A DNA stretch of 64,000 nucleotides from UBA2241 sp963777895. Lineage in GTDB: Bacteria; Actinomycetota; Thermoleophilia; UBA2241. The translations under genes were made by a program, and so were the position numbers. The notes beneath the pieces were generated by a model. The model saw nothing but the letters and a program-made list of their open reading frames with translations. It ran no database searches and was not told the DNA's origin. Within the stretch, counting starts at the first letter, position 1, and every line of letters begins with the position of its first letter. The stretch spans positions 682,001 to 746,000 of the forward strand of contig CAVZSF010000005.1 in NCBI GenBank assembly GCA_963777895.1, read 5' to 3'. This document shows positions 1 through 7,443 of the stretch, piece after piece.

Positions 1-147
1 CGCTCTGCAGCGGATTTCAATGCATGAGAGCCGCTGCTCGAGATGAAGATTTGTTGCGACGCCGCCCACGCGACGATCGGCGGCGCCGGCGGACACTCCG
101 CGGCATGCGACGCTCGTGCGGAGCCAAAGCCCGGCAACTGTCCAGCG

Positions 148-2037
148 TCAGGCCTTGGCTCCCGGCCGCGTCATCTTCAAGGAGAAGCTCAACGGGTAGC
201 CGGGGTGGCCCGAGAGCCTCGCCAGGCCGTCCTCTCCCTTCTCCATGCAGTCGAAGTCGAGCCCGTGCTGGTACGGGAACTCGTGCAGGAACTCGAGCTG
301 CAGGCCCCTGCGCAGGAGCGGGTCGACGATCTCGCTGAGTCCGTGGTTCCACTCGTAGCTCACGGTGTTCGCGACGACGGCATCCGCATCCGCGTATGAG
401 CCTTGTTCGTCGAAGCGCAATGGCTCCCCGTGCTGGAAGTAGGGGTACTGGATGCGGAGAAGATCGGGGGTCGCGTGGTCGGCGAGCAGCATGGCGGCGG
501 GGTGGAACTCGGCGATGTAGAAGACTCCGCCGGGCTTGAGGTAGCGCAGGACGATGTCGGCCCAAGCTTCGAGGTCGGGGAGCCAGATGAGGGCGCCCCA
601 CGAGGTGAAGACGATGTCGAAGGTCTCGTCGAGGACCTCGGGAAGGCGGTGGACGTCCGACTGGATGAAGGTGGCGCGCGCGGAGAGGCCGACGCTGTCG
701 GCCAGCCCGCGCGCCAGCTCGATCGCCTGGGGGGCGAAGTCCACGCCCGTCACCGTGGCTCCGGACCTGGCCCAGCTCAGGGTGTCGAGGCCGAAGTGGC
801 ACTGCAGATGGAGCAGGCTCGTGCCCTCGCGCACGACCGGGCCAAGCTCGTCGCGCTCGATGCTCGTGAGCGAGCTCCGGCCGGCCTTGAACCCCTCCAC
901 GTCATAGAAGCTCGTCGTGACGTGCAGGCCGGCGAGCTCGTCCCAGCCGGCGAGATTCGCCTCACGGTGCTCGTCGCTCATCACGGCACCGAGGTCGCGG
1001 CGATCGCCCGCGGCCGACGAGGTCGGCTCGCTGTCGTGAGATGAGGCTGCGGTGGTGGCCGGCGCTGTGTCGGCTCGGCCGCTCGGGGCAGCCGGGACGG
1101 CGCCTTCCTCCGCCGGCTTGCTCGCCCGCAGGGTGTAGGTGAAGGGCAGGTCGCGCCGGCGCCCGCCCTCGCCGTCGGGCAGCCACCAGAGCCGCTCATC
1201 GTCGCGCACCATCCAGTCCCAGAAGGGGGCGGGCGAGAAGGGGAACTCGTGGAGCTGCTCTATGCGCAGACCAGCGCCGCTCAAAGCGCCGGTCACCTCC
1301 TCCATGCTGTGCGGCCAGCCGTAGGCGGTGAGGTCCTCGAAGCGCGCGTCGGGATCCGCGTAGTCGCGATCCACCGGGTCGACGTCGGGTTCGTCGGGGG
1401 TGGGGAAGTAGCGGAAGAGGACCCTGACCTCGTGCTCGCCGGGGACCTCCTCGAAGGTGCGCGCGATCGGATGGATCTCGGCAAGGTAGAAGGTCCCGCC
1501 GGGCCGCAGGTGCCGGGCGATGATGCCGGCCCAGGCCTGGAGGTCGGGCAGCCACTCGATCGCGCCCCAGTTGACGAAGACGATGTCGAAGAGGCGGTCG
1601 CCGAGGTGGGCGTCGGCCTCGTAGAGGTCGGACTCGACGAAGGCGGCGCGCCCCGAGAGGCCGGCTTCGCCGGCCAGGCGGCGCGCCAGTGCGATCGCCT
1701 CGCCCGAGAAGTCGAGGCCGACCACCTCAGCGCCCTCGCGCGCCCAGCTCAGCGTGTCGAGGCCGAAGTGGCACTGCAGGTGGAGCAGGCTCGCGCCTTC
1801 GTGAACGTAGGGTCCCAGCTCCTCGCGCTCGACCGGCGTGAGCGCGCTCCGCCCGGCCTTGAAGCCCTCCACATCGTAGCCGGGCGCCTTCTCGTGGACC
1901 TTGGTCCACACGTTCCAGAGCTTCAGGTTGGCGGCGCGCGCCGCGTCGCCCAGCGGGCCGGTGGGTCCGTCGGGCCGCGTGCCGGCGCCGCCTTTCCCAC
2001 GCGCCTCAGGGGTCCGTTCCGCCGTGTCCTCAGACAT
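148..2037 (-). CDS. Tandem class I SAM-dependent methyltransferase (two fused copies)
   Basis: The 629-residue protein holds two homologous methyltransferase domains of unknown substrate. Copy 1 spans about residues 35-300 and copy 2 about 355-625. Each has the same signature run: YDVEGFKAGRS (copy 2; copy 1 is nearly identical), then LLHLQCHFGLDTLSWAR, then an acidic strand-2 motif (VVGLDFS or VTGVDFA) that should bind SAM, then FDIVF and LRPGG or LKPGG. The linker, about residues 300-350, is rich in Pro, Ala, Ser and Thr. An internal ATG at 979-981 sits exactly where copy 2 begins, so this may be two adjacent genes whose separating stop was lost to a frameshift. The start codon overlaps the end of the upstream rubrerythrin-like gene by 8 bases, suggesting one transcript. 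The methyltransferase fold is secure; the true fusion and the substrate are not. Confidence 0.8.
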   Translation of the reverse strand: MSEDTAERTPEARGKGGAGTRPDGPTGPLGDAARAANLKLWNVWTKVHEKAPGYDVEGFKAGRSALTPVEREELGPYVHEGASLLHLQCHFGLDTLSWAREGAEVVGLDFSGEAIALARRLAGEAGLSGRAAFVESDLYEADAHLGDRLFDIVFVNWGAIEWLPDLQAWAGIIARHLRPGGTFYLAEIHPIARTFEEVPGEHEVRVLFRYFPTPDEPDVDPVDRDYADPDARFEDLTAYGWPHSMEEVTGALSGAGLRIEQLHEFPFSPAPFWDWMVRDDERLWWLPDGEGGRRRDLPFTYTLRASKPAEEGAVPAAPSGRADTAPATTAASSHDSEPTSSAAGDRRDLGAVMSDEHREANLAGWDELAGLHVTTSFYDVEGFKAGRSSLTSIERDELGPVVREGTSLLHLQCHFGLDTLSWARSGATVTGVDFAPQAIELARGLADSVGLSARATFIQSDVHRLPEVLDETFDIVFTSWGALIWLPDLEAWADIVLRYLKPGGVFYIAEFHPAAMLLADHATPDLLRIQYPYFQHGEPLRFDEQGSYADADAVVANTVSYEWNHGLSEIVDPLLRRGLQLEFLHEFPYQHGLDFDCMEKGEDGLARLSGHPGYPLSFSLKMTRPGAKA

Positions 2038-2392
2038 CGATCCGCTCCAATCGCCAGTCGCCGCCCGCGTCCAGCCGCAGAGCGAACTTGCCGGGGCACA
2101 TGTGGCACTTTGCTGTCACGCCCTCTTCCGGGGCGGCTCCGAAGTCGAGCTCCCAGCCGCACAGGGGGCAGTAGAGAAGGACGGGGCTCGCCGCGTCTTC
2201 CACCCGTGTGATCGCGTGGCGCAGGCCGCGGCGGTGGCCGGCCTCGCCGCGTACCAGCTCCTTGAAGAGCTCCTTGAGGCGCGGCTCGCGTGCCGCCGCC
2301 GCCATGTGCCCGTACCGCTTCACCGCAGTCTCTTCAAAGGCGAGATCGTCGTTGAGGTGGCGAAGAGCGGTGGCGTAGCCGAGCGCGCTCAC
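2030..2392 (-). CDS. Rubrerythrin-like protein with C-terminal CxxC zinc/iron module
   Basis: This 120-residue protein begins with a short ferritin-like helical region (about 1-70) with Glu and Glu-x-x-His elements (FEETAVKRYGHM and EAGHRRGLRHA). It ends with a rubredoxin or zinc-ribbon-like module made of CPLCGW and CHMCPGKF. Rubrerythrins are non-haem di-iron peroxidases that protect anaerobes from peroxide. The helical part is short, so a complete di-iron site is uncertain. Its start overlaps the stop of the preceding ferritin-like gene (ATGA), and its end overlaps the methyltransferase start, so the three are probably co-transcribed. Confidence 0.65.
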   Translation of the reverse strand: MSALGYATALRHLNDDLAFEETAVKRYGHMAAAAREPRLKELFKELVRGEAGHRRGLRHAITRVEDAASPVLLYCPLCGWELDFGAAPEEGVTAKCHMCPGKFALRLDAGGDWRLERIDV

Positions 2393-2673
2393 GAGGCGCC
2401 TCCCGCGCGCCCGGACTCGCCCGTCGCTTCTGCGTCCTCGCCGCGTGTGCCGCCTGCGCCGCCATGCGGCGCCTCCGGCGGCACGGCCGCCCCGAGGCGC
2501 CGCAACTCGGCGACCAGCAGATCCCGGTGGCCGGCCTCGTTGCGGCGCAGTGACTCCCAGTACGCCACCAGACGTGGATCCTCTGTTGCCGCGGCGTGCG
2601 CCACGTAGCGGCGCACGGCCTGCCGCTCGAGCTCGAGCGCCTCGATCAGCAGGCCCCTGTCGTCGTCATCCAT
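2389..2673 (-). CDS. Small ferritin-like-fold protein
   Basis: A protein of about 94 residues, taking the ATG at 2673 (MDDDDRGLL) rather than a longer open frame. It contains two helices with ferritin-like metal-ligand patterns: ALELERQAVRRYVAHA and RRNEAGHRDLLVAEL, the latter with the E-x-x-H spacing of di-iron proteins. The C-terminal 35 residues are Gly/Ala/Glu-rich and probably disordered. It resembles the N-terminal part of the next gene, suggesting duplication. Function is unproven; an iron or peroxide role is inferred from fold and context. Confidence 0.55.
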   Translation of the reverse strand: MDDDDRGLLIEALELERQAVRRYVAHAAATEDPRLVAYWESLRRNEAGHRDLLVAELRRLGAAVPPEAPHGGAGGTRGEDAEATGESGRAGGAS

Positions 2674-2708
2674 CTCGTCGGCCGTCAGCCGCCTGTCGCG
2701 CGCCGTCC

Positions 2709-2903
2709 TCAGACCCGATAGCACACGGTCCGTATGAGCCCGATGGTCTCGCCGCCGCCCGCCGTGGTCGCGTCGCTCACCGAGAAGACCTCGGTCGCTG
2801 CTTCTTCGGTGAGGAAGGCCGTCACCTTGTCGTCGAGCTCCTGCAGCTCGCGCACCGTCGCGAAGATCTTGATCGGCGTCATGAACGTCTTCACCTTGAT
2901 CAT
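2709..2903 (-). CDS. Small conserved-looking protein, Cse60-like
   Basis: A 64-residue protein starting at the ATG (MIKVKTFMTP) that follows an AAAGGA ribosome-binding site at good spacing; the longer upstream open frame has none. The pattern (basic hydrophobic N-terminal strand, a central helix of charged residues ending VTAFLTEEAA, a terminal strand TVCYRV) recalls the short Cse60/DUF2758 proteins described from sporulating Firmicutes. I recognise the resemblance only by eye. It is the first gene of the leftward ferritin/rubrerythrin/methyltransferase set and faces the SufR-like regulator across about 80 bases. Function unknown. Confidence 0.6.
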   Translation of the reverse strand: MIKVKTFMTPIKIFATVRELQELDDKVTAFLTEEAATEVFSVSDATTAGGGETIGLIRTVCYRV

Positions 2904-2973
2904 CGTCGTCCTTTCGTCGCGTCCGCGCTCTTGTGGGTTGTGAGCATCGCTACGCTGTTCAGGTCGTTTCCTG

Positions 2974-2979
2974 TAGACT
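2974..2979 (+). promoter_or_regulatory. -10 element TAGACT of a leaderless transcript
   Basis: TAGACT is followed by exactly six bases and then the GTG start at 2986. This places the expected transcription start on the first base of the start codon. No Shine-Dalgarno sequence lies in between. Confidence 0.5.
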
Positions 2980-2985
2980 CTCGTC

Positions 2986-3690
2986 GTGCCAGTCCCCACC
3001 GACACCTCAGCGGAGCGCCTGGACCGTCTCGCCGACGTTTTCGGCGATGCTACCCGCCGCGCAGTCTATCGCCACCTGCTCGACTCACCCGAACCTGCCA
3101 CGGCGGCCGAGGTCGCCGCGGTCTTCGGGCTGCACCGCACCGTCGCCCGGGCGCATCTCGAGCGCATGGCCGAGGTCGGCCTGGTCGAGGTCGGGCTGCG
3201 GCGCCGTCCGAGCGGCGGCCGTCCGGCGAAGATCTACAGTCCGACCGCTGAACGCCTCGAGGTCATCATCCCGCCGCGCCGCTACGAGCCGCTCGCCCGC
3301 CTGCTGTTGCAGGTGATCTCGCGGCTCGGCGACGACGGCCGCGCCGAACACCTCGCGCTCGAGGCCGGCCACGCCTACGGCGAGCAGGTCGCACGGGAGC
3401 TGGTCAACGGGCAGGCCGCCAGCGGCAGAAAGCCGACGCCGGGCCAGGTCGTGAGCTGGCTCGAGGCGGCGGGGTACGGCGTCAGTCTCGACGAGTCCGA
3501 CCGTGAGGTGACGGCCCTCGAGGTCACCAACTGCGTCTACCGCGAACTCTCCGTCGACTACAGCGACCTCGTGTGCTGCTTCGACCGCGGCATGTTCTGC
3601 GGCCTGCTGGACGCCAGTGCGGAGCAGCACGTGCAGACAAGGGCGATGGCCGAAGGCGCCGATTCCTGCCGGCACGAGTTCCGGCTCTAG
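2986..3690 (+). CDS. SufR-like winged-helix regulator with cysteine-rich C-terminus
   Basis: The 234-residue protein has an N-terminal winged helix-turn-helix of the ArsR/MarR superfamily (about 10-85, with DATRRAVYRHLL and the recognition region HRTVARAHLERM) and a wing ending GRPAKIYSP. The C-terminal half carries a cysteine pattern (TNCVYREL, LVCCFDRGMFCGLL, SCRHEF) spaced C-x13-CC-x6-C-x22-C. This matches the layout of SufR-type regulators, which sense Fe-S cluster status, O2 or NO. It is transcribed divergently from the Cse60-like/ferritin/rubrerythrin set, its likely target. The GTG start appears leaderless. Family assignment is good; Fe-S ligation is inferred. Confidence 0.75.
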   Translation: MPVPTDTSAERLDRLADVFGDATRRAVYRHLLDSPEPATAAEVAAVFGLHRTVARAHLERMAEVGLVEVGLRRRPSGGRPAKIYSPTAERLEVIIPPRRYEPLARLLLQVISRLGDDGRAEHLALEAGHAYGEQVARELVNGQAASGRKPTPGQVVSWLEAAGYGVSLDESDREVTALEVTNCVYRELSVDYSDLVCCFDRGMFCGLLDASAEQHVQTRAMAEGADSCRHEFRL

Positions 3691-3738
3691 CCTGCTCGCC
3701 GCCGGCATCCCTGCGGCGCCCCCCTTCGACCGTCTCGC

Positions 3739-4131
3739 TCACCACCCCGGCAACTGCTGCGACCCCTCGAGGGCGCGGAACGCCGTGAGGTCCATGTTGA
3801 CCTCGAGGATGCCCTTGTAGGCGCCTGCCTCGTCGCGCACCGCGGTGTAGCGGGTGTACTTGAAGCGGCCCTTCTCCTCGCCCCAGCCTTCGGCCGTTTC
3901 ACGGCTGCCGGCCTTGAACTCGCGCAGGATCCACTCGAGCGTCTCCAGGGTGTGCTCGGGGTGGCAGTCGCGCACGTCGCGGCCGATGTACTGGGCGTCG
4001 CACGTGTCGTACGTCTCGCCCTGCCAGTACAGGAGCACGTCGTTCTCGTCGGCGAAGCTGACGTCGCAGGGCGCGTTCTCGATGACGAGCTCAGCTTGCT
4101 GCGGACTCAGGGAACCGCGTTGCCAGAGCAT
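3739..4131 (-). CDS. Single-domain PAS sensor protein
   Basis: A protein of about 130 residues; the ATG at 4131 (MLWQRGSL) has an AAAGGA site 6 bases upstream and is preferred to a longer open frame. Nearly the whole length is a PAS domain: DVSFADENDVLLYW, GRDVRDCHP, EGWGEEKGRFKYTRYTAV, then EVNMDLTAFRALEG. The conserved Cys-His-Pro also occurs in the paralogous C-terminal domain of the DUF438 protein at 5061-6556. There is no output domain, so it presumably signals by binding a partner. It converges with the SufR-like gene and diverges from the ZIP gene. Confidence 0.7.
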   Translation of the reverse strand: MLWQRGSLSPQQAELVIENAPCDVSFADENDVLLYWQGETYDTCDAQYIGRDVRDCHPEHTLETLEWILREFKAGSRETAEGWGEEKGRFKYTRYTAVRDEAGAYKGILEVNMDLTAFRALEGSQQLPGW

Positions 4132-4257
4132 GTGGGTCCTTTCGGTGAAGGCGCCTCTACCTCGGGGCGCGCCTGGCCGCATGCTACCGGATTGCGGCGC
4201 CGCGCCGCTGGAAGGCGGCGGGGCGGGAGAGGCCGGCGCGCGTCGAATACCGCCGCG

Positions 4258-4992
4258 ATGGACGTACTAGCGGCTATGGGTTGGGGTCTCGTGGCGGCGC
4301 TCTCGCTGCCGTTGGGGGCGGCGATCGGCCTGCACTGGCGCCTCCCCGTCTGGCAGATCGCCGCCATCATGGCCTTCGGCGCCGGCACGCTGATCAGCTC
4401 GCTCTCCTACGAGCTCGTCGCCGAGGCCTACGACAAGGGCGGGCTGGACGCCTCGTTCCTGGGGCTGACGGCCGGCGCGCTGCTGTTCTTCGCCGGCGAT
4501 CTGATGATCGACCGCAGGGGTGGGCGTCACCGCAAACGCTCGAAGGGGACGCAGGAACAGGACGCCGGGACGGCGCTTCTGCTGGGCGCCATCCTCGACG
4601 GCATCCCGGAGTCGATCGTGATCGGCATCGGTATCGCCACGGGGGGCAGTCTCGGCTACGCCTTCGTGGTCGCCGTGCTCATCTCGAACCTGCCCGAGGG
4701 CCTCTCGTCGGCGACAGGCATGCGCAAGGCCGGCTACGCGGACCGCAGGATCATGCTGATGTGGTGCGTGGTCGCGCTGGTGAGCGCGATGGCCGCCGGT
4801 CTCGGCGCGCTCGCGGGCGACGCACCCGACCATGTCGTCGCCTTCCTCGAGGCACTCGCCGGCGGCGCGATCCTCACGATGCTCGCCGACACGATGATGC
4901 CCGAGGCCTTCGACGAAAGCGGGCACCGGCCCTGGATAGGGCTCGTGACCGTGCTGGGCTTCGCCGTGGGCGCGCTGCTGAACGTGATCTGA
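4258..4992 (+). CDS. ZIP-family divalent metal transporter
   Basis: The 244-residue membrane protein shows about eight hydrophobic segments and a basic loop between segments 3 and 4 (near residues 85-105, DRRGGRHRKRSKG), as in ZIP transporters. The two signature helices are recognisable but altered: LDGIPES stands where HNxPEG is usual, and SNLPEG where the second histidine motif is expected; ADTMMPEA is the later acidic motif. Loss of both histidines suggests a changed metal preference. The start ATG is the first that leaves a complete TM1. The gene diverges from the PAS gene and is not obviously in an operon. Confidence 0.8.
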   Translation: MDVLAAMGWGLVAALSLPLGAAIGLHWRLPVWQIAAIMAFGAGTLISSLSYELVAEAYDKGGLDASFLGLTAGALLFFAGDLMIDRRGGRHRKRSKGTQEQDAGTALLLGAILDGIPESIVIGIGIATGGSLGYAFVVAVLISNLPEGLSSATGMRKAGYADRRIMLMWCVVALVSAMAAGLGALAGDAPDHVVAFLEALAGGAILTMLADTMMPEAFDESGHRPWIGLVTVLGFAVGALLNVI

Positions 4993-5060
4993 GAGGTGCG
5001 CGGGGCGGCCACGGCCGCGCCGCGCACCTCCTTGCGGCTGCCTTCGCCGCGCCGTCCCCG

Positions 5061-6556
5061 CTACCAGTCGACCAGGCGGCGCTGACCTTCGAGGGCGCGG
5101 ATGTGCGTCACGTCCTGGACCATCTCGACGGTGCCGCGGTAGGCGCCGTCCGGTGCCCTCATCGCGAAGTAGCGGATGTGCAGGAACTTGCCCTGCATCT
5201 CGATCCAGAACTCGGCCACGTCCTTCTCGCCGGCGCGGAAGGCGTCGACGATCTCCTGCACTTTATGGACGCTCGCCGGCGGGTGGCAGTTCTGCACCTT
5301 GCGGCCGATGACGCCGGGTGAGCGCGGGAAGATGCGCTCGCCCTCGCTGTAGAAGCGGACCTCGTCGTTCTCGTCGACGAAGCTGATGTCCACGGGGAGG
5401 GCGGTGAGCATCAGGTTGAGCTGCTCGAGCGTCAGGGCGCCGGTCGTGAGCGAGAGGAGGCCGCCCTCGTCCGGACGGACGGCGGCCGAAGGGCCGGCCC
5501 CGGCGGCCGCGCCTGCGGCGGCGGCCGCCCGGCCGGCCACGACGGCACGTCGCCGATCAGCGCGTAGCCGATCTCGTCTTCGCCGGCGCGGATCGCGCGC
5601 CACTCGTCGTCGCTCAGCGTGTCGATCGCCATGGGGTAGAGGACCCGCTCCTCCTTGGTCACCATGTCGTCCGCCATCTTGGCGACCGCCTGCGAGGTGC
5701 TCACGGCCAGAGCCGCCTCGTCCTCGGCGAGCGCCGCCCGCGCCTGCTTCAGCAAGGCGCGGATGTCGTCGTGGATCGCCCACATGACCTTGCTCGGCCC
5801 CTCGACCCCGTGCTTCTCGAGGAAGGGAAAGAGCTGGTTCTCCTTGCGCAGGTAGTGCTTGTCGGTCTCGAGCAGGCGGTCGAGCACGCCGGCGAGGGCG
5901 GGCTTCAGACGCTCCCACTCCTCGCGCACCGGCGGTTCGCCGATCTTCTCGGCGACCTTGCGCAGCGAGGCCGTGACCTGCAGCAGCGCCTGGTTCTCTC
6001 GCTGGAAGGTGTCGATGGGGTGGCCCGCCGGCACCTTCACGGGCTCATGTCCCTCGAGCGCGTCGGCGAAGACCTGGACGTGCACGTCGCAGAGCCGCTT
6101 GACCTCGCTGTCGGGGACGCCGCCCTCGATGAGCTTCTGCTCCATGGCGGCGATCTCCGTCGCTTCGACGTCCTTGATGAGCTCCTCGAAGCGGGGCTTG
6201 ACCTCGTCGACTGACTTGCCGGCGTGAAGCTCCTTCACGATGGCGTGGAGCTCGTCGAGACGCGCCGGGTCGATGGAGTCGACCCCCGGCGCGTCCGCGA
6301 CGTCAGGTCGCGAACCCGTCTTCTTCTCGATCTCGGCGGCGATGTCGAGCATGAGCTGGTTGAGGGGGACGTTGCCCTGCTCTGCCACCGTGTCCAGTGT
6401 CGCCATGCGGCCGACCGTGCGCCGCAGGACGGGATTGGTCAGCTTCTTGAACTCGGGGTGGTAGGCGGCGAGGAAGTCCAGCAGAAAGGGGTACTCCTTG
6501 AGCAGCGTGTGGACGGTGGTCTTCGGGGTGATGGTCATCTTCTGGACGCTGGTCAT
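5061..6556 (-). CDS. DUF438/hemerythrin-like protein with C-terminal PAS domain (frameshifted)
   Basis: Two overlapping frames together give about 495 residues. Order: DUF1858-like N-terminus (TVHTLLKEYPFLLDFLAAYHP), DUF438 (about 90-150), a hemerythrin/HHE-like helical bundle (about 160-330, with HYLRKENQLFPFLEKHG, AIHDD and TKEERVLYP as candidate di-iron ligands), then a PAS domain (DISFVDENDEVRFYSEGE, VQNCHP, WIEMQGKFLHIRY). The reading frame breaks near 5500-5560 in a GC-rich Pro/Ala linker, probably a sequencing indel. Proteins of this build bind O2 or NO-type ligands and serve in redox sensing in anaerobes. The ATG follows GGAG at proper spacing. A promoter and a CRP/FNR-like site lie upstream. 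Confidence 0.8.
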
Positions 6557-6590
6557 ACCCTACTCCAAAGGTTGGGATTAGCCTGGGCGC

Positions 6591-6596
6591 ATCCTA
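6591..6596 (-). promoter_or_regulatory. -10 element TAGGAT of the DUF438 gene
   Basis: On the minus strand TAGGAT predicts a start at about base 6584, giving a 28-base leader that contains the GGAG site. No good -35 hexamer is visible, which fits an activator-dependent promoter. Confidence 0.45.
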
Positions 6597-6617
6597 CCCG
6601 CAGAGTCTGCGGCGTAC

Positions 6618-6633
6618 CTTGACTTGCCTCAAG
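6618..6633 (-). promoter_or_regulatory. CRP/FNR-type binding site centred at about -41.5
   Basis: The 16-base sequence is an inverted repeat, CTTGA-N6-TCAAG, reading TTGAC-TTGC-CTCAA on the plus strand and close to the FNR consensus TTGAT-N4-ATCAA. Its centre (6625.5) lies 41.5 bases upstream of the start predicted from the TAGGAT -10 element, the position of class II activators. No FNR gene is in the window. Confidence 0.45.
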
Positions 6634-6691
6634 CGCGGCTGCGGCAGGGAGAAGACTATCCGCTCTGAGACGGCGGAGGGGCTGCGGGCCG

Positions 6692-7405
6692 CTAGAGGTA
6701 GTCCGGCACGGGCGGGGCGTCGAGGGCGGCGGCGAGTTCCTCGCCGCCGCCCCGGATCACGGCCGGCCCGTGCGTGACGAGGATGTTGCGCGCCTGCAGC
6801 TCTGCGAGCGGCCGGAGCGTGGGGAGGAAGCGGTCCTTGTACCAGGCCTCGCTCGACTGGCCCTGCGCCCACACCCGCAGGCCGTCCGGCGCTCCGACGA
6901 TGGCGTCGCCGAAGGCGAGAGCCTTCAGGGCGGGCACGTAGTAGGGCGTCTCGAGGCGGCGCGGGTTGCCGATCGTATAGGCCTCCACGAGGCCGTCGAC
7001 GATCGGCACGCTGGCGCCGCCTTTCGTCCTCGGCACCTCGGTCAGCTTCGTGTCGTAGAAGAAGCGGTCGGCGACGTTCGGTTGCCCCCAGATCCGCGTC
7101 GCCATCCTGCCCCAGTAGCGCTCGAAGAGCGGCTCGGAGCTGCGCGTGTGATAGGGGATCGTGATCAGGATCTCGAGCTTGTCGAAGGGGCCGGCGAGGT
7201 CGTCGAGGTAGGCGAGCAGGGGCTCATGAGCCTCATCGCCCTTCTTGGGCAGCAGCGGGTCGACGAGCAGCAGTCTGTCCTCGGCCTCGAGCGCCCAGCT
7301 CACGACCTCCTCGCGGCCCGGCCGCCACTCCGGGTGCCGGGCCGTCCAGCGGTGGATCCCCGGGACCACCTCGGCCGCCGTCCTGCCTCCCGCTACCCTC
7401 GCCAT
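6692..7405 (-). CDS. Metallo-beta-lactamase-fold protein, degenerate
   Basis: The 237-residue protein has the strand pattern of metallo-beta-lactamase-fold hydrolases: DRLLLVDPLLP early, KLEILITIPYHTRSS where the metal motif is expected, LKALAFGDAIVG, and the terminal ILVTHGPAVI. The HxHxDH metal signature is absent; only one His remains in that loop. It may therefore bind no zinc or have another role. The ATG follows GGAAGGCGGAG. The neighbours are unrelated proteins and no operon partner is evident. Fold assignment is moderate and the substrate is unknown. Confidence 0.55.
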   Translation of the reverse strand: MARVAGGRTAAEVVPGIHRWTARHPEWRPGREEVVSWALEAEDRLLLVDPLLPKKGDEAHEPLLAYLDDLAGPFDKLEILITIPYHTRSSEPLFERYWGRMATRIWGQPNVADRFFYDTKLTEVPRTKGGASVPIVDGLVEAYTIGNPRRLETPYYVPALKALAFGDAIVGAPDGLRVWAQGQSSEAWYKDRFLPTLRPLAELQARNILVTHGPAVIRGGGEELAAALDAPPVPDYL

Positions 7406-7443
7406 CGCTCCGCCTTCCTGGTCGCGTGCCCGTCCGGGCGGTC

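Noticed and set aside
1249..2211. Long plus-strand open frame opposite the methyltransferase
   Set aside because: It is the antisense shadow of a high-GC coding frame, with no ribosome site and repetitive Val/Gly/Glu/Asp-rich composition.
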